Positions 47,903-63,669 of a stretch of DNA of 64,000 nucleotides are shown here, one piece after another (the first letter of the stretch is position 1; each line of letters starts with the position of its first letter). The DNA is from Cunninghamella blakesleeana (Eukaryota > Mucoromycota > Mucoromycetes > Mucorales > Cunninghamellaceae). The position numbers and the translations under genes are program-made. Under the pieces are notes generated by a model. The model worked only from the letters and a program-made list of their open reading frames with translations. It was not told where the DNA came from and did no database searches. The stretch covers positions 451,501 through 515,500 of the forward strand of contig JAFCIZ010000011.1 of NCBI GenBank assembly GCA_017871115.1, in the 5' to 3' direction.

Positions 47903-48637
47903 ACGCAATTTACCATCCACTATTTTCTACTTTTCCTAGTAGTGATAAAAACAGCCCACGCGATTGTTGGAGGAAAAGAGGTTAGTACTCTAGGAGAGTA
48001 CCCCTTTATGGTTAGTGTCTTCAGTGGAGACTGGGAAGGTTCCAAACTTAAGTATGGAAGGGTTATTCGTGATTTAACTACAGTGATTACTTCTAATCGC
48101 TGTGTCAACGGAGAAACTGCTGAGAAATTAACTGTCAAACGTGGTTCATTGAATTGGATTCAAATGCCTCAAATAGGAAAAGTAACTGCTGTAAAGACTC
48201 ATCCTTCGTTTGACCCTGGATCTACTTCACCTCTTTATGATGTGACCATTTTAAAAGTAGATTTTAATGTATTAGAAATAGGTTCAGTAAATTTTATTTC
48301 TTTAGTTACAGTTGAACCTCCATCTAATGATGATACAATAGTATCATTCACAGGATAAGGTAGAACAAGTAAAGATGATAATAAATTACCTACTATGCTT
48401 CAATCCATTGAATTACCTTTATTATCTCAATGTACTACTAATACCACTAGCACTATTGTTATTCAACGATGTATAGGTGGTGACGGAAAAGGGACATGTG
48501 TTGGGGACGAAGGCGGACCTGTCATGTATAATAATCAACTAGTGGGGATCTTGTCTCAAGGTTCCTGTGGTGCTCCTGATGTACAAAATGTCTATACAAG
48601 CACCATAGCGGTCCGTGATTTCTTAAACAGTAGTTAG
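47903..48637 (+). pseudogene. Trypsin-like (S1) homologue without catalytic residues; start lost and one internal stop
   Basis: One frame of 244 codons. Codon 1 is ACG where ATG is expected: TQFTIHYFLLFLVVIKTAHA is a complete signal peptide ending directly before IVGGKE, the classical mature S1 N-terminus. The His site (usually AAHC) reads SNRC; the Asp site keeps D in YDVTILKV; the Ser site (usually GDSGGP) reads GDEGGP. Thus two of the triad residues are replaced (H by R, S by E), as in inactive serine-protease homologues. TAA at 48356-48358 replaces the Trp of the usual GWG (the second copy has DGWGSTS). Everything else is open to TAG at 48635. Either a very young pseudogene or a gene with non-AUG start and readthrough; I favour pseudogene. 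Confidence 0.75.
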
Positions 48638-48784
48638 AACAAATGAATCAATGATTACTTTTTCTATGAAAAGATAAAATAAAAACAAATCAAAGGAAAA
48701 AAAGTCATAGAGTCCATTATTCTAATCTACTCATTAATTGTTTAAAATCTCTAAATAACGATTCTAATAAAGTTATATCCCTTT

Positions 48785-48816
<32 letters not shown>

Positions 48817-49626
48817 TATCCATATTTTTAATGCATTCATTTATATATGCCAGCTCTTATTATTTCCTTATATATCGGGCTATCTTCATATGCTTCTTCA
48901 CAGCTCTACCATACCAACAAATAAATAAATAAATAAAACTCGTTACTTATTACATTTCTTTATGTAACTGAAAGTCAACTATATTTAGAAACAATTGTTG
49001 TCCTTTTATAGAATCAATCTACTTTATTTAGATAACTGGTTTTTTATTTTAATTAGACAATTAAAAATAAAAAAGCTTTGTATCAATTGCTTTTTTTTTA
49101 AATTTTTTTTTTCTTTATAACTTTTCACTCTTTGGTATGTATATTAACAAAGGGTTGGAAAGGAATTATAAAAGAAAAAGCTTATGTAAATAAAATAAGA
49201 TAATTAATAGGCATTTAATAAAAAAAAAAAAAAAGAAATATATTAATCAATACTGGGATGGTAAAGGTCAAGCTAGGTTCGAAACTACTTTTCTTTTTCT
49301 TTTTCCCTTTTATTTTATTTTAAAAAAAGCTTGAAATGATATACTCTTTTTTAAAAGTATGTTATTATTTACATTAGCTCCGCAAGCATTTTTATAAGTA
49401 CAAGTTATTATATATTTTAAAGTCGTTCATATTTATGGCATGTTAATACAATTTTAAAAAATTTATTAATTATACGACATTATTAATAATAATAAGAAGA
49501 TGAATAATACTAACCACATATATAAAATTAGAGAATTATATACGTTTTTCTTTTAAAAAAAAAAATTAAAGTTAGTTTATACTAAATTATTATTTAAAAA
49601 AATAAATCAAATTATGATGATTTGAT

Positions 49627-50186
49627 TTAAATGGTGAATTTTTGAGTAATACAAGTAATGGCTTGACCAGTAGAAGTGGTAGCTACAGCTTTCAAAGTGT
49701 AAGTACCAGGAGGAAGAATGGATGGAACAGTTTCAGTGATACTGAATTGTTGAGGTCCAGGTGCAATAGGACAGATTTGACCAATCTTTGCAGCTTCAAC
49801 ACAGAGATCATAAGTCTTTTGCCATACTGTCAAAATACCAGCATTGACAGAGACCTTGATTTTAGCACCAGCAACAAGTGTTGCTTTCAAGTCACCAGCA
49901 ACATCAACTTTAATGAGTTGACCAGGAACAGGAGGTTTAGGGTTATAATCAGCAAAGTTGACTCTAAATATATAAGATAGAATTAAATTGTTAAAAATAA
50001 ATAAAAATAAAAATTAAATAAAAACAAAAGTAATCTTTTATTTTCTTACGCCATAAGATCATTGGCAGGATTGGTACTACAGATAGTAAAGTCTGAGGTA
50101 GCAGAAATGGTAGACTTTGGGACTACACTAGCAGTAGATAAAGTAGCTAATACAAGGACAGCAAGAGAAGAGGTAAAAAGTTTCAT
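49627..50186 (-). CDS. ML-domain (NPC2-like) secreted lipid-binding protein, copy 1
   Basis: Two exons, 50186-50050 and 49963-49627 (GT-AG intron), 157 aa. The signal peptide MKLFTSSLAVLVLATLSTAS is followed by a short pro-region. The MD-2-related lipid-recognition domain has cysteines at expected places (FTICS...; YDLCVEAAKIGQICPIAPGP; AITCIT) and the typical C-terminal run PPGTYTLKAVATTSTGQA. Fungal members bind phosphatidylglycerol/phosphatidylinositol or sterols; ligand here is unknown. It is transcribed towards the S1-like gene. Copy 2 (53476-54033) is nearly identical in the ML domain. A TATA box lies at 50250-50258. Confidence 0.85.
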
Positions 50187-50249
50187 ATTGGAAAGAGAAA
50201 GATGGTTTTTTAATTTTTAAATTTTTTTCTCTCTCTCAATTCGTATTCT

Positions 50250-50258
50250 CTTATATAG
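50250..50258 (-). promoter_or_regulatory. TATA box of ML gene copy 1
   Basis: CTATATAAG on the minus strand, 64 bp upstream of the ATG. The same element occurs 58 bp upstream of copy 2. Confidence 0.55.
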
Positions 50259-51019
50259 TTTTTTTTTTTTTTTTTTTTTTTTTTGTATACATGTATATTT
50301 TCTCGAACCACGGTATACGTTTACGCCTCTTATTTTAAAAAAATAAAGTAAAAAAGAATATGTCAATATAAGTAAAAAGGTCATCTGAATAATGTATGTA
50401 TAACACAATGTTACAAAAACTATTAAAAAGTATTACACGAAAGTAAAAGTTTTATGCCAGAAGTAATACATGAAAGTAAATTCCTACGAACTTTTTTTTA
50501 TAAAAATTTTTTATTTCCTTTTTCTTTCTATTTCTTTTTATGTCCTATTAAAAGAAACACCCGTATCTTCACAATGTTTTCACAACGCTTTATTTTTTTG
50601 TCCTTTCCCCACAAAAAAACAAAAAAAAAACATACAGTTCGTTTTGTACGCACATACACATAACGAATTCACAGCATTATTTAATCCCCGCAAACAATAT
50701 AGCATTATTCGCTTACATAGCCCTTCTTATCCCCACAAAATATATACTCTCGTGTAACAAAAATCTAGGAACAGATGGATGGTTACCTGGTAGAAAGTTG
50801 AGATTGCTACCAAATAAAATTAAATTAAAAAAATGACCATGATCATAACTTAAAATATATGAAATAATGAAACCATGAAAATGAAAAAAAGAAATGGAAA
50901 ATATGAAATGGCGAAATGATGAAACTATGAAAAAAAAAAACATACATTTTTTTTTTGTCTGGATTAGATGTATCTTGTATTTGTTTATTTATTCTATCCT
51001 ACCCATTATATTCTAAAAT

Positions 51020-51283
51020 AAATGATTATTTGCTAAGATTATTCTACTTGTTTAAAACCTCCCATGACAATTGCATGTGTAATGCAGATTATTCAATGGA
51101 ACCTACTGAAAGATGCTATTTTGCATGTTCAAAATAATTTGATCCTTGTAAATCAATGTATTATATATAAGATTGGTATAGCATAGGTTATGTAAATATC
51201 TGTAGTAGGCACACTATGAATTTATACATAGATATCCACAAGAAATCAATTACGAGAGTTTTAAATTAAAATGCCATAGCTAA
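51020..51283 (+). pseudogene. Broken Cys-rich secreted protein, unit 2
   Basis: Aligns with 46847-47161: YLLRLFYLFKTSHDN (signal part), CMCNADYSMEPTERCYFACS and then TAA, with further homologous pieces in shifted frames down to the matching end aaatgccatagctaa at 51269-51283. It contains several stops and frameshifts. Confidence 0.7.
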
Positions 51284-51787
51284 ACCCTTCTTATTTTTTT
51301 GTGTGGATTATCACTCTTATAGTCTCCCTTTGCTCTGAGAAGTTTGATATAACTAATCTTTTATTTTATTTTTATTTTTTACATTGCTTTTCCTTTTTTT
51401 TATTATTTAATTATTTTATTTTATAAATTAAAAAATAATGTTCCCATCATTATGAGAATTAAAAAATGTGGGTCCCTTTTTTTCTTCAAATAAATTCATT
51501 ACAAAATAAAAGAAAAAAAGTCTGAAGAAATAGATGACTCTTAAATATACTATAGTTTTCCATTTGTCTATTAAATATACGTAGTCAATTTCTTTACTAT
51601 TAAAAAATACAAATTAATAAATATATAAATTATATTACATATGTAGATTGAATTTAAAAAAAATGAGTCCAAACCAAGTATTGCTATCACAGCATATACA
51701 TACAAAAATAATAAATAGAATAGCCTTTAAATAAAGATAAAAAAAATGCATAGCTTAAGATGCTCCGAATTTTATATAAATTCATGA

Positions 51788-51789
<2 letters not shown>

Positions 51790-51857
<68 letters not shown>
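51790..51857. repeat. (TAA)n microsatellite, about 68 bp
   Basis: An uninterrupted aat/taa trinucleotide run of about 22 units, absent from unit 1. It sits in what was the promoter of the second S1-like copy. Confidence 0.85.
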
Positions 51858-51858
<1 letters not shown>

Positions 51859-52027
51859 GAATTTAAAAATGATATACACTTTGTATAAGCTAACTAGTAT
51901 TTATTCACTATATACTTTTGTATTTATATATATATATATATATATTATTTTATTTTATTTTATTTTATTTTTTTAAAAAATAAAAATAAAAATTCAATAT
52001 ATTCTTCTTTTTCTTTTTCTAAAAAAA

Positions 52028-52720
52028 GTTATAAGAACGGCTTATGTCATTATTGACGGAAAAGAGATTACAACGATGGACGAGTATCTCTTTATGTTCA
52101 GCGTTTGTAATCAAGCCTGATTATATACTAATACATATAAATGTAAATGCATTCTATTTAATGCAAGAAAGATAATCACTTCAAGTTGCTGTTTTGATGG
52201 AGAAACTGTTTCTAAATTAACTATTAGTATTAGTTCATTCAATCGAAATCAAAAACCTCAAAAAAGGTAGATACCATAAGAATGCATCTTTCATTTAACT
52301 CTGAATCTACTTCATCTCCATCTCGCTATAATGCTGTTTTAACAGCAGACTATACCATAACAGAAACGGATTCCATAAAGTTTATAACATTTTTAGCTAC
52401 AGCTGAGCCTCCAACTAATGGGAAAGGCACAATGGTCTCATTCGATGGATGGGGTAGTACAAGCAAAGATGACAAATCATTGCAATCATACTTCAATTTA
52501 TCGAATTGTCTTTATTTTCCCAATGTTCTAATACTAACACTACCACTATTCAAGTATGCATGAGTAATGGTGGGAAGAGGCACTATGTTGGAGATAAAGG
52601 TGGGGCAGACATATACAACAATCATCTGGTAGGGATCCTATCTCAAGGTTACTATGGTGCTTCAGTTGCACAGTATATACATTTACTACTGTTGCACTTG
52701 TTCTTAATTTCATATTAACG
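52028..52720 (+). pseudogene. Broken trypsin-like homologue, unit 2
   Basis: Homologous to 47903-48637: VIRTAYVIIDGKEITTMDEY corresponds to the end of the signal peptide and the IVGG start. Frames then break repeatedly. Later pieces include EPPTNGKGTMVSFDGWGSTS, with the GWG tryptophan that copy 1 has lost, and VGDKGGADIYNNHLVGILSQ. The catalytic sites are also non-functional (SSCC for AAHC, GDKGGA for GDSGGP), so inactivity of the protease predates the duplication or arose twice. Confidence 0.75.
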
Positions 52721-53475
52721 AGGTAGAGTGAATAAGTCTTTTTTTTTATCAAAATAAAATAAAAAAGATTGATCATCAAGAACATTAAACATATATAAAT
52801 TTATACATATACATATTATCAATTAAAAAAAGTCATTTACTGCATTTTTTTAGTTTTAAAAATTGGCTTTAGCTACTTTCTTTGGGAATATCATAGGGTT
52901 TATCTTTTAATAAACAAGGAATTGATTTTTCCGTTTTTTTTATTATTTTCTTTTACTTATTTTATTTATCTATTTCTATAAATTTTCAATATTTAGTTTC
53001 ATATATTAATGAAGAATTATAAAATTATACGTTGGAGAAAAAGAAACTTTTGGAAAAGAGGTGGAATGATAAAAGTATATAAAATATTATATATACTTCA
53101 TAACCAATATAAAGGGAAAAAAGTTTAGGTTCAACTCAGAGCATTATTTTTGTTTTTTGTTTTTTTTCCAAAAAAAAAAAACAAAATAAAAAAAGACAAC
53201 TTAAAAATAATATCTTCTGTTTTTAAAAGCATGTGTTGGTATATATCAACTTCTCTATATATTTTTATAGAAAGTAAAAAACTACAGTATATAAGGACAC
53301 TTTTTATAGATATATAGTTATAGTATGTCAATACAATTTTAAAAATTTTATTAAGCATACAACATTAATAATAATAATTATAACAAAACTGACTATGTCT
53401 TTTTTAAAAAAAAAATAAAGCCAATTTATACTAAATTATTATTTAAAAAAATAAATCAAACTGTGATGATTTGAT
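52721..53475. other. Intergenic spacer inside unit 2
   Basis: AT-rich, aligned in part with 48640-49626 of unit 1. No gene seen. Confidence 0.45.
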
Positions 53476-54033
53476 TTAAATGGTGAATTTTTGAGTAATA
53501 CAAGTAATGGCTTGACCAGTAGAAGTGGTAGCTACAGCTTTCAAAGTGTAAGTACCAGGAGGAAGAATGGATGGAACAGTTTCAGTGATACTGAATTGTT
53601 GAGGTCCAGGTGCAATAGGACAGATTTGACCAATCTTTGCAGCTTCAACACAGATATCGTAGGTTTTTTGCCATACTGTCAAAATACCAGCATTGACAGA
53701 GACCTTGATTTTAGCACCAGCAACAAGAGTTGTCTTCAAGTCACCAGCAACATCGACTTTAATGAGTTGACCAGGAACAGGAGGTTTAGGATTATAATCA
53801 GCAAAGTTGACTCTAAATAAATAAAATAGAAATAAATTGTTAAAAATAAATAAAAATAAGAATAAAGTAAAAATAAGTAATCTTTTATTTTCTTACGCCA
53901 TAAGATCATTGGCAGGATTAGTACTACAGATAGTAAAGTCTGATCTAGCAACAAGGGTAGACTTTGGGACTACGCTAGCAGTAGATAAAGTGGCTAATAC
54001 AAGAACAACAAGAGAAGAGGTAAAGAGTTTCAT
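53476..54033 (-). CDS. ML-domain (NPC2-like) secreted lipid-binding protein, copy 2
   Basis: Two exons, 54033-53897 and 53812-53476, with exactly the exon lengths of copy 1 (137 and 337 nt) and 157 aa. The signal peptide is MKLFTSSLVVLVLATLSTAS. The mature sequence differs from copy 1 at only a few positions (for example KSTLVARSDFTIC for KSTISATSDFTIC; KTTLVAGA for KATLVAGA; YDICVEAA for YDLCVEAA). The reading frame is intact and coding changes are few, against strong decay of the neighbours, which suggests selection or recent gene conversion. TATA box at 54091-54099. Confidence 0.85.
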
Positions 54034-54090
54034 ATTGAAAAGAGAGATTGTTTTTAATTGTATTTTTTTTTCTTTCGCAACTCGTACCTT

Positions 54091-54099
54091 CTTATATAG
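54091..54099 (-). promoter_or_regulatory. TATA box of ML gene copy 2
   Basis: CTATATAAG on the minus strand, 58 bp upstream of the ATG; counterpart of 50250-50258. Confidence 0.55.
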
Positions 54100-54905
54100 T
54101 TTTTGGTGTCCTCCCCCCACGCACGTTTTTTTTTAAAAAAAAAGAAAAGTTCATGTCAACGGAATCAAAAAAAGTCATCTGAATAATGTATGTATAGCAC
54201 AACGTTACAAAAATCATTAAAAAGTATTACACGAAAGTAAAAGTTTTACTGCTATTATTATGCAAAAAGTATTACATAAAAAGTAAAGTTATATGAATTT
54301 TATATAAAATAAATACTTTTTTCCTTTTTCTTACTATTTCTTTTATGTTCCATTAAAAGAAACACCCGTATCTTCACAATGTTTTCACAACGCTTTGTCC
54401 TTTCCCCACAAAAATATGTGTACAGTTCATTTGTACACACACATCGAATTCGCAGTATCGTTTAATCCCCGCAAAAATATGGCGTTCATGTATTGAAATC
54501 CTTAAAAAGATCCAAATTACGAGGATTTATAAGGATTAACTGGATAGTTTGACTTATTAACAAACCAAAATAAAGATTAATATTATAGATTAAATAATAA
54601 AAAGTTTCGTTTATCGAAAAATTAATAAATATGTTCAAAATGTTAGAAAAATTGTATATTCGAAAGAGCCCGTTTTTTTATTAGAGTTAAAATTTATGAA
54701 GATTTTTATATATGAGCTGAATTTGGAAAATGGTTGAACATAAAAAATAACTTTTTGGTTTTTTTGTATTTTTCAAACCCAACACATTCACTTGCACAAT
54801 GCTCCTTTTCTCCACAAAAACGCGTACTCGTGTAACGAAAATGTAGAAATAAATATTTTCTTTGTAGAAAGTTGAGATAGTTACAAAATTAAAAATAAAA
54901 AAATG

Positions 54906-55195
54906 ACTCACAAAAAGGAAAAAGAAAAATATAGAAAAATATAAGAAAATAAAAATAGAAAAAATCTTCAGGGTAAACTTGAATGATATTTATTAATCAA
55001 AAATAAATAAATAATCAATATAAATTTATATAGAGAGAGAGACAGAGACAGAGACAGAAAATGGAAAGTGGATTATATTACATAAATTTTTCTTTGTTCC
55101 TTTTATAAATATATATATATCAATCAAAAGTAATTAAATAAGACAAATAATTAAAAAACAAAAAACAAAAAATAGATAAATTTGACTAATTATTA
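54906..55195. other. Intergenic spacer
   Basis: Short AT-rich gap between the duplication and the kinase 3' end, with a (GAGACA)n-like run near 55036-55060. Confidence 0.5.
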
Positions 55196-59639
<4,444 letters not shown>

Positions 59640-61167
59640 GCAACTACATAATAAATAATAAATAAAAAAGTAAATAATATAAAGTACTCATTAGTTTCAT
59701 CCCATTTGTATATACATAACTATTTATTTATTATTTATTATTTATTATTATTTTTCCCATCTTACCTTATGTTTTAAAATATTATTATTTTTTAAAATAA
59801 AAATAAAAAAGATAAATAGAGAAAGATAGTTGTCTTTCTGTTGCTTGTTTTTTTTTTTATATATTTTAAATGAAATCCACTTTGACCTTAAACAATTTAA
59901 ATAGTCGAACGCGCTGTGATAGGGTTTGACGTGATAAGTTACAAAAAATAGATATATATAGAATAATAATAATAATAATAATAAATAAATAATAATATTA
60001 AGAGAAAAAAAAGTGAGAGAGTGAAAGATTGAAAAAATAAAATTGAGATTTAAAAAATAATATAAAAAAATGTCACGTTTTTTATTCTTTTGTACCTTTT
60101 TTTTAAAAAAGAAAAAAAAAAGACAATGGATGATTTTTATTATAATAAAAAAAAAGAGAATGGGAATAAAAAAATGAATGGAAAGGAAAAGGAAAGAGAA
60201 AGAAAAAAGAGAAAATGAGTAAAAGTAAAAGAAAAAGGAATAAAAAGGGAGAAAAGGAAATCATATATAATTTCGAAAAAAAAGGGGGTAAAAAATAAAT
60301 AATAAACTCTACGCTATGTTACTTAGTTTTTATAAATGTGTGTGTGCGTACGTGCGTCCATACGCGTGGGTGAGAGTTCCAAGTTTATTATTATTTTTTA
60401 TTTACCATACTGCTTTTTTTTATTATTATTAAAAGCCCGCATTTTTTTTTTTCTGTTGTTGTTATTTGTTGTTATTTGTTGTTGTCATCTTAAACCATTA
60501 ACCTACTTGCAAATAAAAAATAAAAACCAGTTTTTATTTATTTGACTACGTAAAAATACATATAAAAAAGAGTCTGTGTAGAAAAAACTATTTCCTAATT
60601 GATATGTAATAAAAAAAACAGTTTTCTTCTTACAGACTTGCCTTATATGGTTGCCCTCTATTTATAAATAAATAATAAAAAATGACGATGAACGGAAAGA
60701 TAATAATAACTTTTCTAAATAAATATAATCCATAATTGTTTCAAATATTAATATAAACGAAGATCTTACATATATATATATATATAATTATAATTATATA
60801 TTTATATTTCCTATTTATTGGAATGGTCGTATGATATTTTATTAAAAAAATCCATTTAAAAAAATGGAATGGTAATAATAATAGGGTGACTCTTTCTATA
60901 TATGGAAAATTGTACCTACAAAAGTTTAATATTATGATAATTATTATCTTATATATTACTTATTTATTAGAACCATTTTCTATATTCTTTTTTCTTTTTT
61001 TTAAAACACCGATCAATAAAGAAAATAAAAATCATTTATTATTTCATTTATTATAATTTATTATCATTTCATTACAATTTTCAATTTTTTTTATTTCTTC
61101 TTTTTTTCTTCTACTTTTTATCAATAAATTATATATATATATATACATACATTTTAAAATATTAAAA
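59640..61167. promoter_or_regulatory. Divergent promoter region of kinase and LIM genes
   Basis: About 1.5 kb of A/T-rich DNA with purine-rich tracts (60110-60290), repeated gttgttattt units (60453-60485) and a pyrimidine-rich stretch before the LIM start. No exon or RNA recognised. Confidence 0.4.
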
Positions 61168-62804
61168 ATGGAAGAAAGTAGAATATCAACCATTATACCA
61201 ACCATTACATGTTCCACTTGTTTAAGAGCTTTACCAATTAAAGATCTATCGAATCATTTATGCTATCATGATGATCCTTATTTAAAACTATCTAAACCAT
61301 CTTCCCCATTAACTTTAGATACATCATCCAATATTATTAACCATCGTCGTCATAAACCATCCAAATCATCTCCATTAAAACAACATAAACCATTACAACG
61401 AAATGAAACTTGGAAAATAGCAAAAAATCAACATCATCACCAACATGGATTATCTAGATCCATTTCTATTGAATCCTCTATTTCTTCACCTTCTCCTATC
61501 ACACCTCCTTCACAAAAGCCTTTTTTATCATTTCGCACACAACTATCAAGTCAAGAAGAAGAACAAGAAGAAGAAAAAATGATTTCTTTTTATAAAGTAC
61601 CAATAACATCATCACAAGATCCTTCTTCTTCACTTCCTTCTCCTCCTCCTCACGATGATGAAAAAGAAAATCATCATCAACTTCCATTATTTAATACAGC
61701 AGCAGAAACAGCAGCAGCAGCAGCAGCTAAAATCATCCCACATGATCATCATGATGCCTTTTTAAAACAAAAAAAATCATTTCCAATTACTTGTTTCGAT
61801 TGTAAACGATGCATTCAACAAAAGTCCTTTTCCATTCAAATAGATTCAAAACATCACTATCATGAACATTGTTTAAAATGTTCTATTTGTCGTGTTTCTC
61901 TAAATAATTATAATTATAAAGATTATCACGGTAAAATTTATTGTAAAAAAGATTATCAAGAATTTGTACAATTTAAACCAAATTGTGCTACATGGTAATA
62001 AATAAAAAATAAAAAAAAAAAGATCTCGAATTAAAAGTCCTTTTTTTTAATAACTTTAAATTTATTCATTTATTCCATAATTCTATTTTTATTCTTATTT
62101 TTAAAAATATATACATATATAGCCATCAAACAATAGAACCTCACCAAAGACCTACCAAGGCCTTTGAACATTACTATCATGCCGAACATTTAACATGTTA
62201 TCATTGCCATAAACCTATTGATGAAGTCACTACAGGGATAGTTCAACATAAAAAAAGAATGTATTGTCGTAAAGACTTTAATCGATTATATTTACCTAAT
62301 TGTCAAGGATGTAAAAAACCAATAGAAAAAGAAACCGTTTCATCATCAGATGGGAAATTAAAAGGAAAATGGCATAAACACTGTTTTCACTGCTATCAAT
62401 GTAAACAGCCATTTTTAAATAATACTTTTTATGTTTTTCAAAACCAACCTTATTGTCAACATCATTACCATCAATTAAATAAATCTTTATGTCATCGTTG
62501 TCAACTACCTATTGAAGGAAGATGTGCTCAGACTACTACTTTAGATGGCTTGGTTCACGCTAAATATCATCCTTCTTGTTTTACCTGTCATGTAAGTACA
62601 CACATATTTCTATACGTATTAAAATATATAAACATAAAAGAAAAAAAAAACTATTTTTATTCATTCTTCTTTTTTATTCAATTTACATAGACTTGTCATG
62701 AACAAATAACTAACATCTATTTTACTGATAAAGATCATGCTATTTATTGCTCTATTCATGGTCAACAAAAAAAGAAGAGAGAAACTTTATTTTGTGATGT
62801 ATAA
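61168..62804 (+). CDS. Four-LIM-domain protein (paxillin-like adaptor)
   Basis: Three exons, 61168-61994, 62123-62591 and 62691-62804, 1410 nt, 469 aa. An N-terminal CxxC (TCSTCLRAL) resembles a fungal LIM-protein leader and is followed by a Ser/Pro/His-rich region. Then come four zinc-binding LIM domains: CKRC...HEHCLKCSIC; CATCHQTI...HLTCYHC (its central ligand spacing is altered, HAEHLTC); CQGCKKPI...HKHCFHCYQC; and CHRCQLPI...HPSCFTCHTC. Exon junctions fall inside LIM2 and LIM4. LIM arrays mediate protein contacts at actin structures, and fungal paxillin-like proteins act at the division ring. Orthology to Pxl1 is not proven. Confidence 0.85.
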
Positions 62805-63669
62805 ATAATAGTAAAATAAATAAAAAAGTATAAATTTAGATTCCTTTTTTAGAAACCACTAATGTTCCTTTTTAAGAATTGATATGAAAAAAAAAAACTT
62901 TTTTTTTATTCAAAGGAAACAACTTGAATTATTTTATTATTTTGAAACTATATAATTCACTGTAAAAAAAACACACACACATTTTGTTATATATGTATGA
63001 ACATTTTAACATTGAAAAAAAAAAGAATATCTATATATATATTTTGAAGTAAATTACACCAAAATATAATACCATAAAAAAAACCAATACCTGTTTGAAA
63101 TTACTTTTATTTTATATTTTTTAGATATATGTTACATTTTTTTTTAAATATATATATAAAATAATAAATAAAAAAACCATGTATTATTGGTTATCTATCA
63201 AATAAAAAAGAAAAAGACAAAAAGAAAAAGAAAAAATTTTTAACGAAATACCAGGTTATATACTTTGAGTAACGTAAAATTCATTTTCAGTTAATATTAT
63301 ATTCTATTTCCATTTTTGAAAAATAGTTATTTTGGAATATACCAGGAAAAATAGAAAAAGAATAATAAATCGTATGAAGAAAAAAAATTGATTTGTATAA
63401 AATACATTTCTAAATCAAGAATTTATATATATATATATGTACATATACAACCACCGCAGTTTCTGTGTTTTAAAGTAAAAAAGTAACATTTACATGTGTT
63501 CTGGTCTTTAACCTAAACTTAAATATTTACATTGGATTTCAAAATACATCTTGTAATAAATATTTATTATTATTATTATTTATTTATTTTATTCTCTTTC
63601 TTTTTCTCTTTCTTTCTTTTTACTTTATTTCTTTTATATATATATATATATTTCAAATAACAAGCTTCA
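62805..63669 (+). promoter_or_regulatory. Promoter of the right-edge MAGF-family gene
   Basis: Blocks 63253-63397, 63406-63484 and 63485-63560 match, in order, 23524-23680, 24241-24313 and 29958-30030 upstream of the first family member, so this shows the uninterrupted arrangement. A CT-rich tract and TATATA precede the ATG. Confidence 0.6.

Larger units (their letters stand above)
46850..50835. repeat. Tandem segmental duplication, unit 1
   Basis: Gene order Cys-rich (+), S1-like (+), ML protein (-), plus about 650 bp beyond the ML gene, recurs in the same order and orientation at about 50990-54905. Conserved non-coding landmarks include gtcatctgaataatgtatgt (50380 / 54173) and aaacacccgtatcttcacaa (50561 / 54359). 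Boundaries are approximate. Confidence 0.8.
50990..54905. repeat. Tandem segmental duplication, unit 2
   Basis: Direct second copy of 46850-50835, with matching gene order and flanking landmarks (for example gtagaaagttgagat near 50790 and 54866). Here the Cys-rich and S1-like members are heavily broken while the ML gene is intact. Confidence 0.8.

Noticed and set aside
49270..49290. GGTTCGAAACT, similar to a tRNA B box
   Set aside because: There is no A box at a suitable distance and no cloverleaf can be folded by eye.
49642..49980. 112-codon plus-strand frame, repeated at 53491-53820
   Set aside because: It is the antisense of the ML-domain exon; it recurs only because the ML gene is duplicated.
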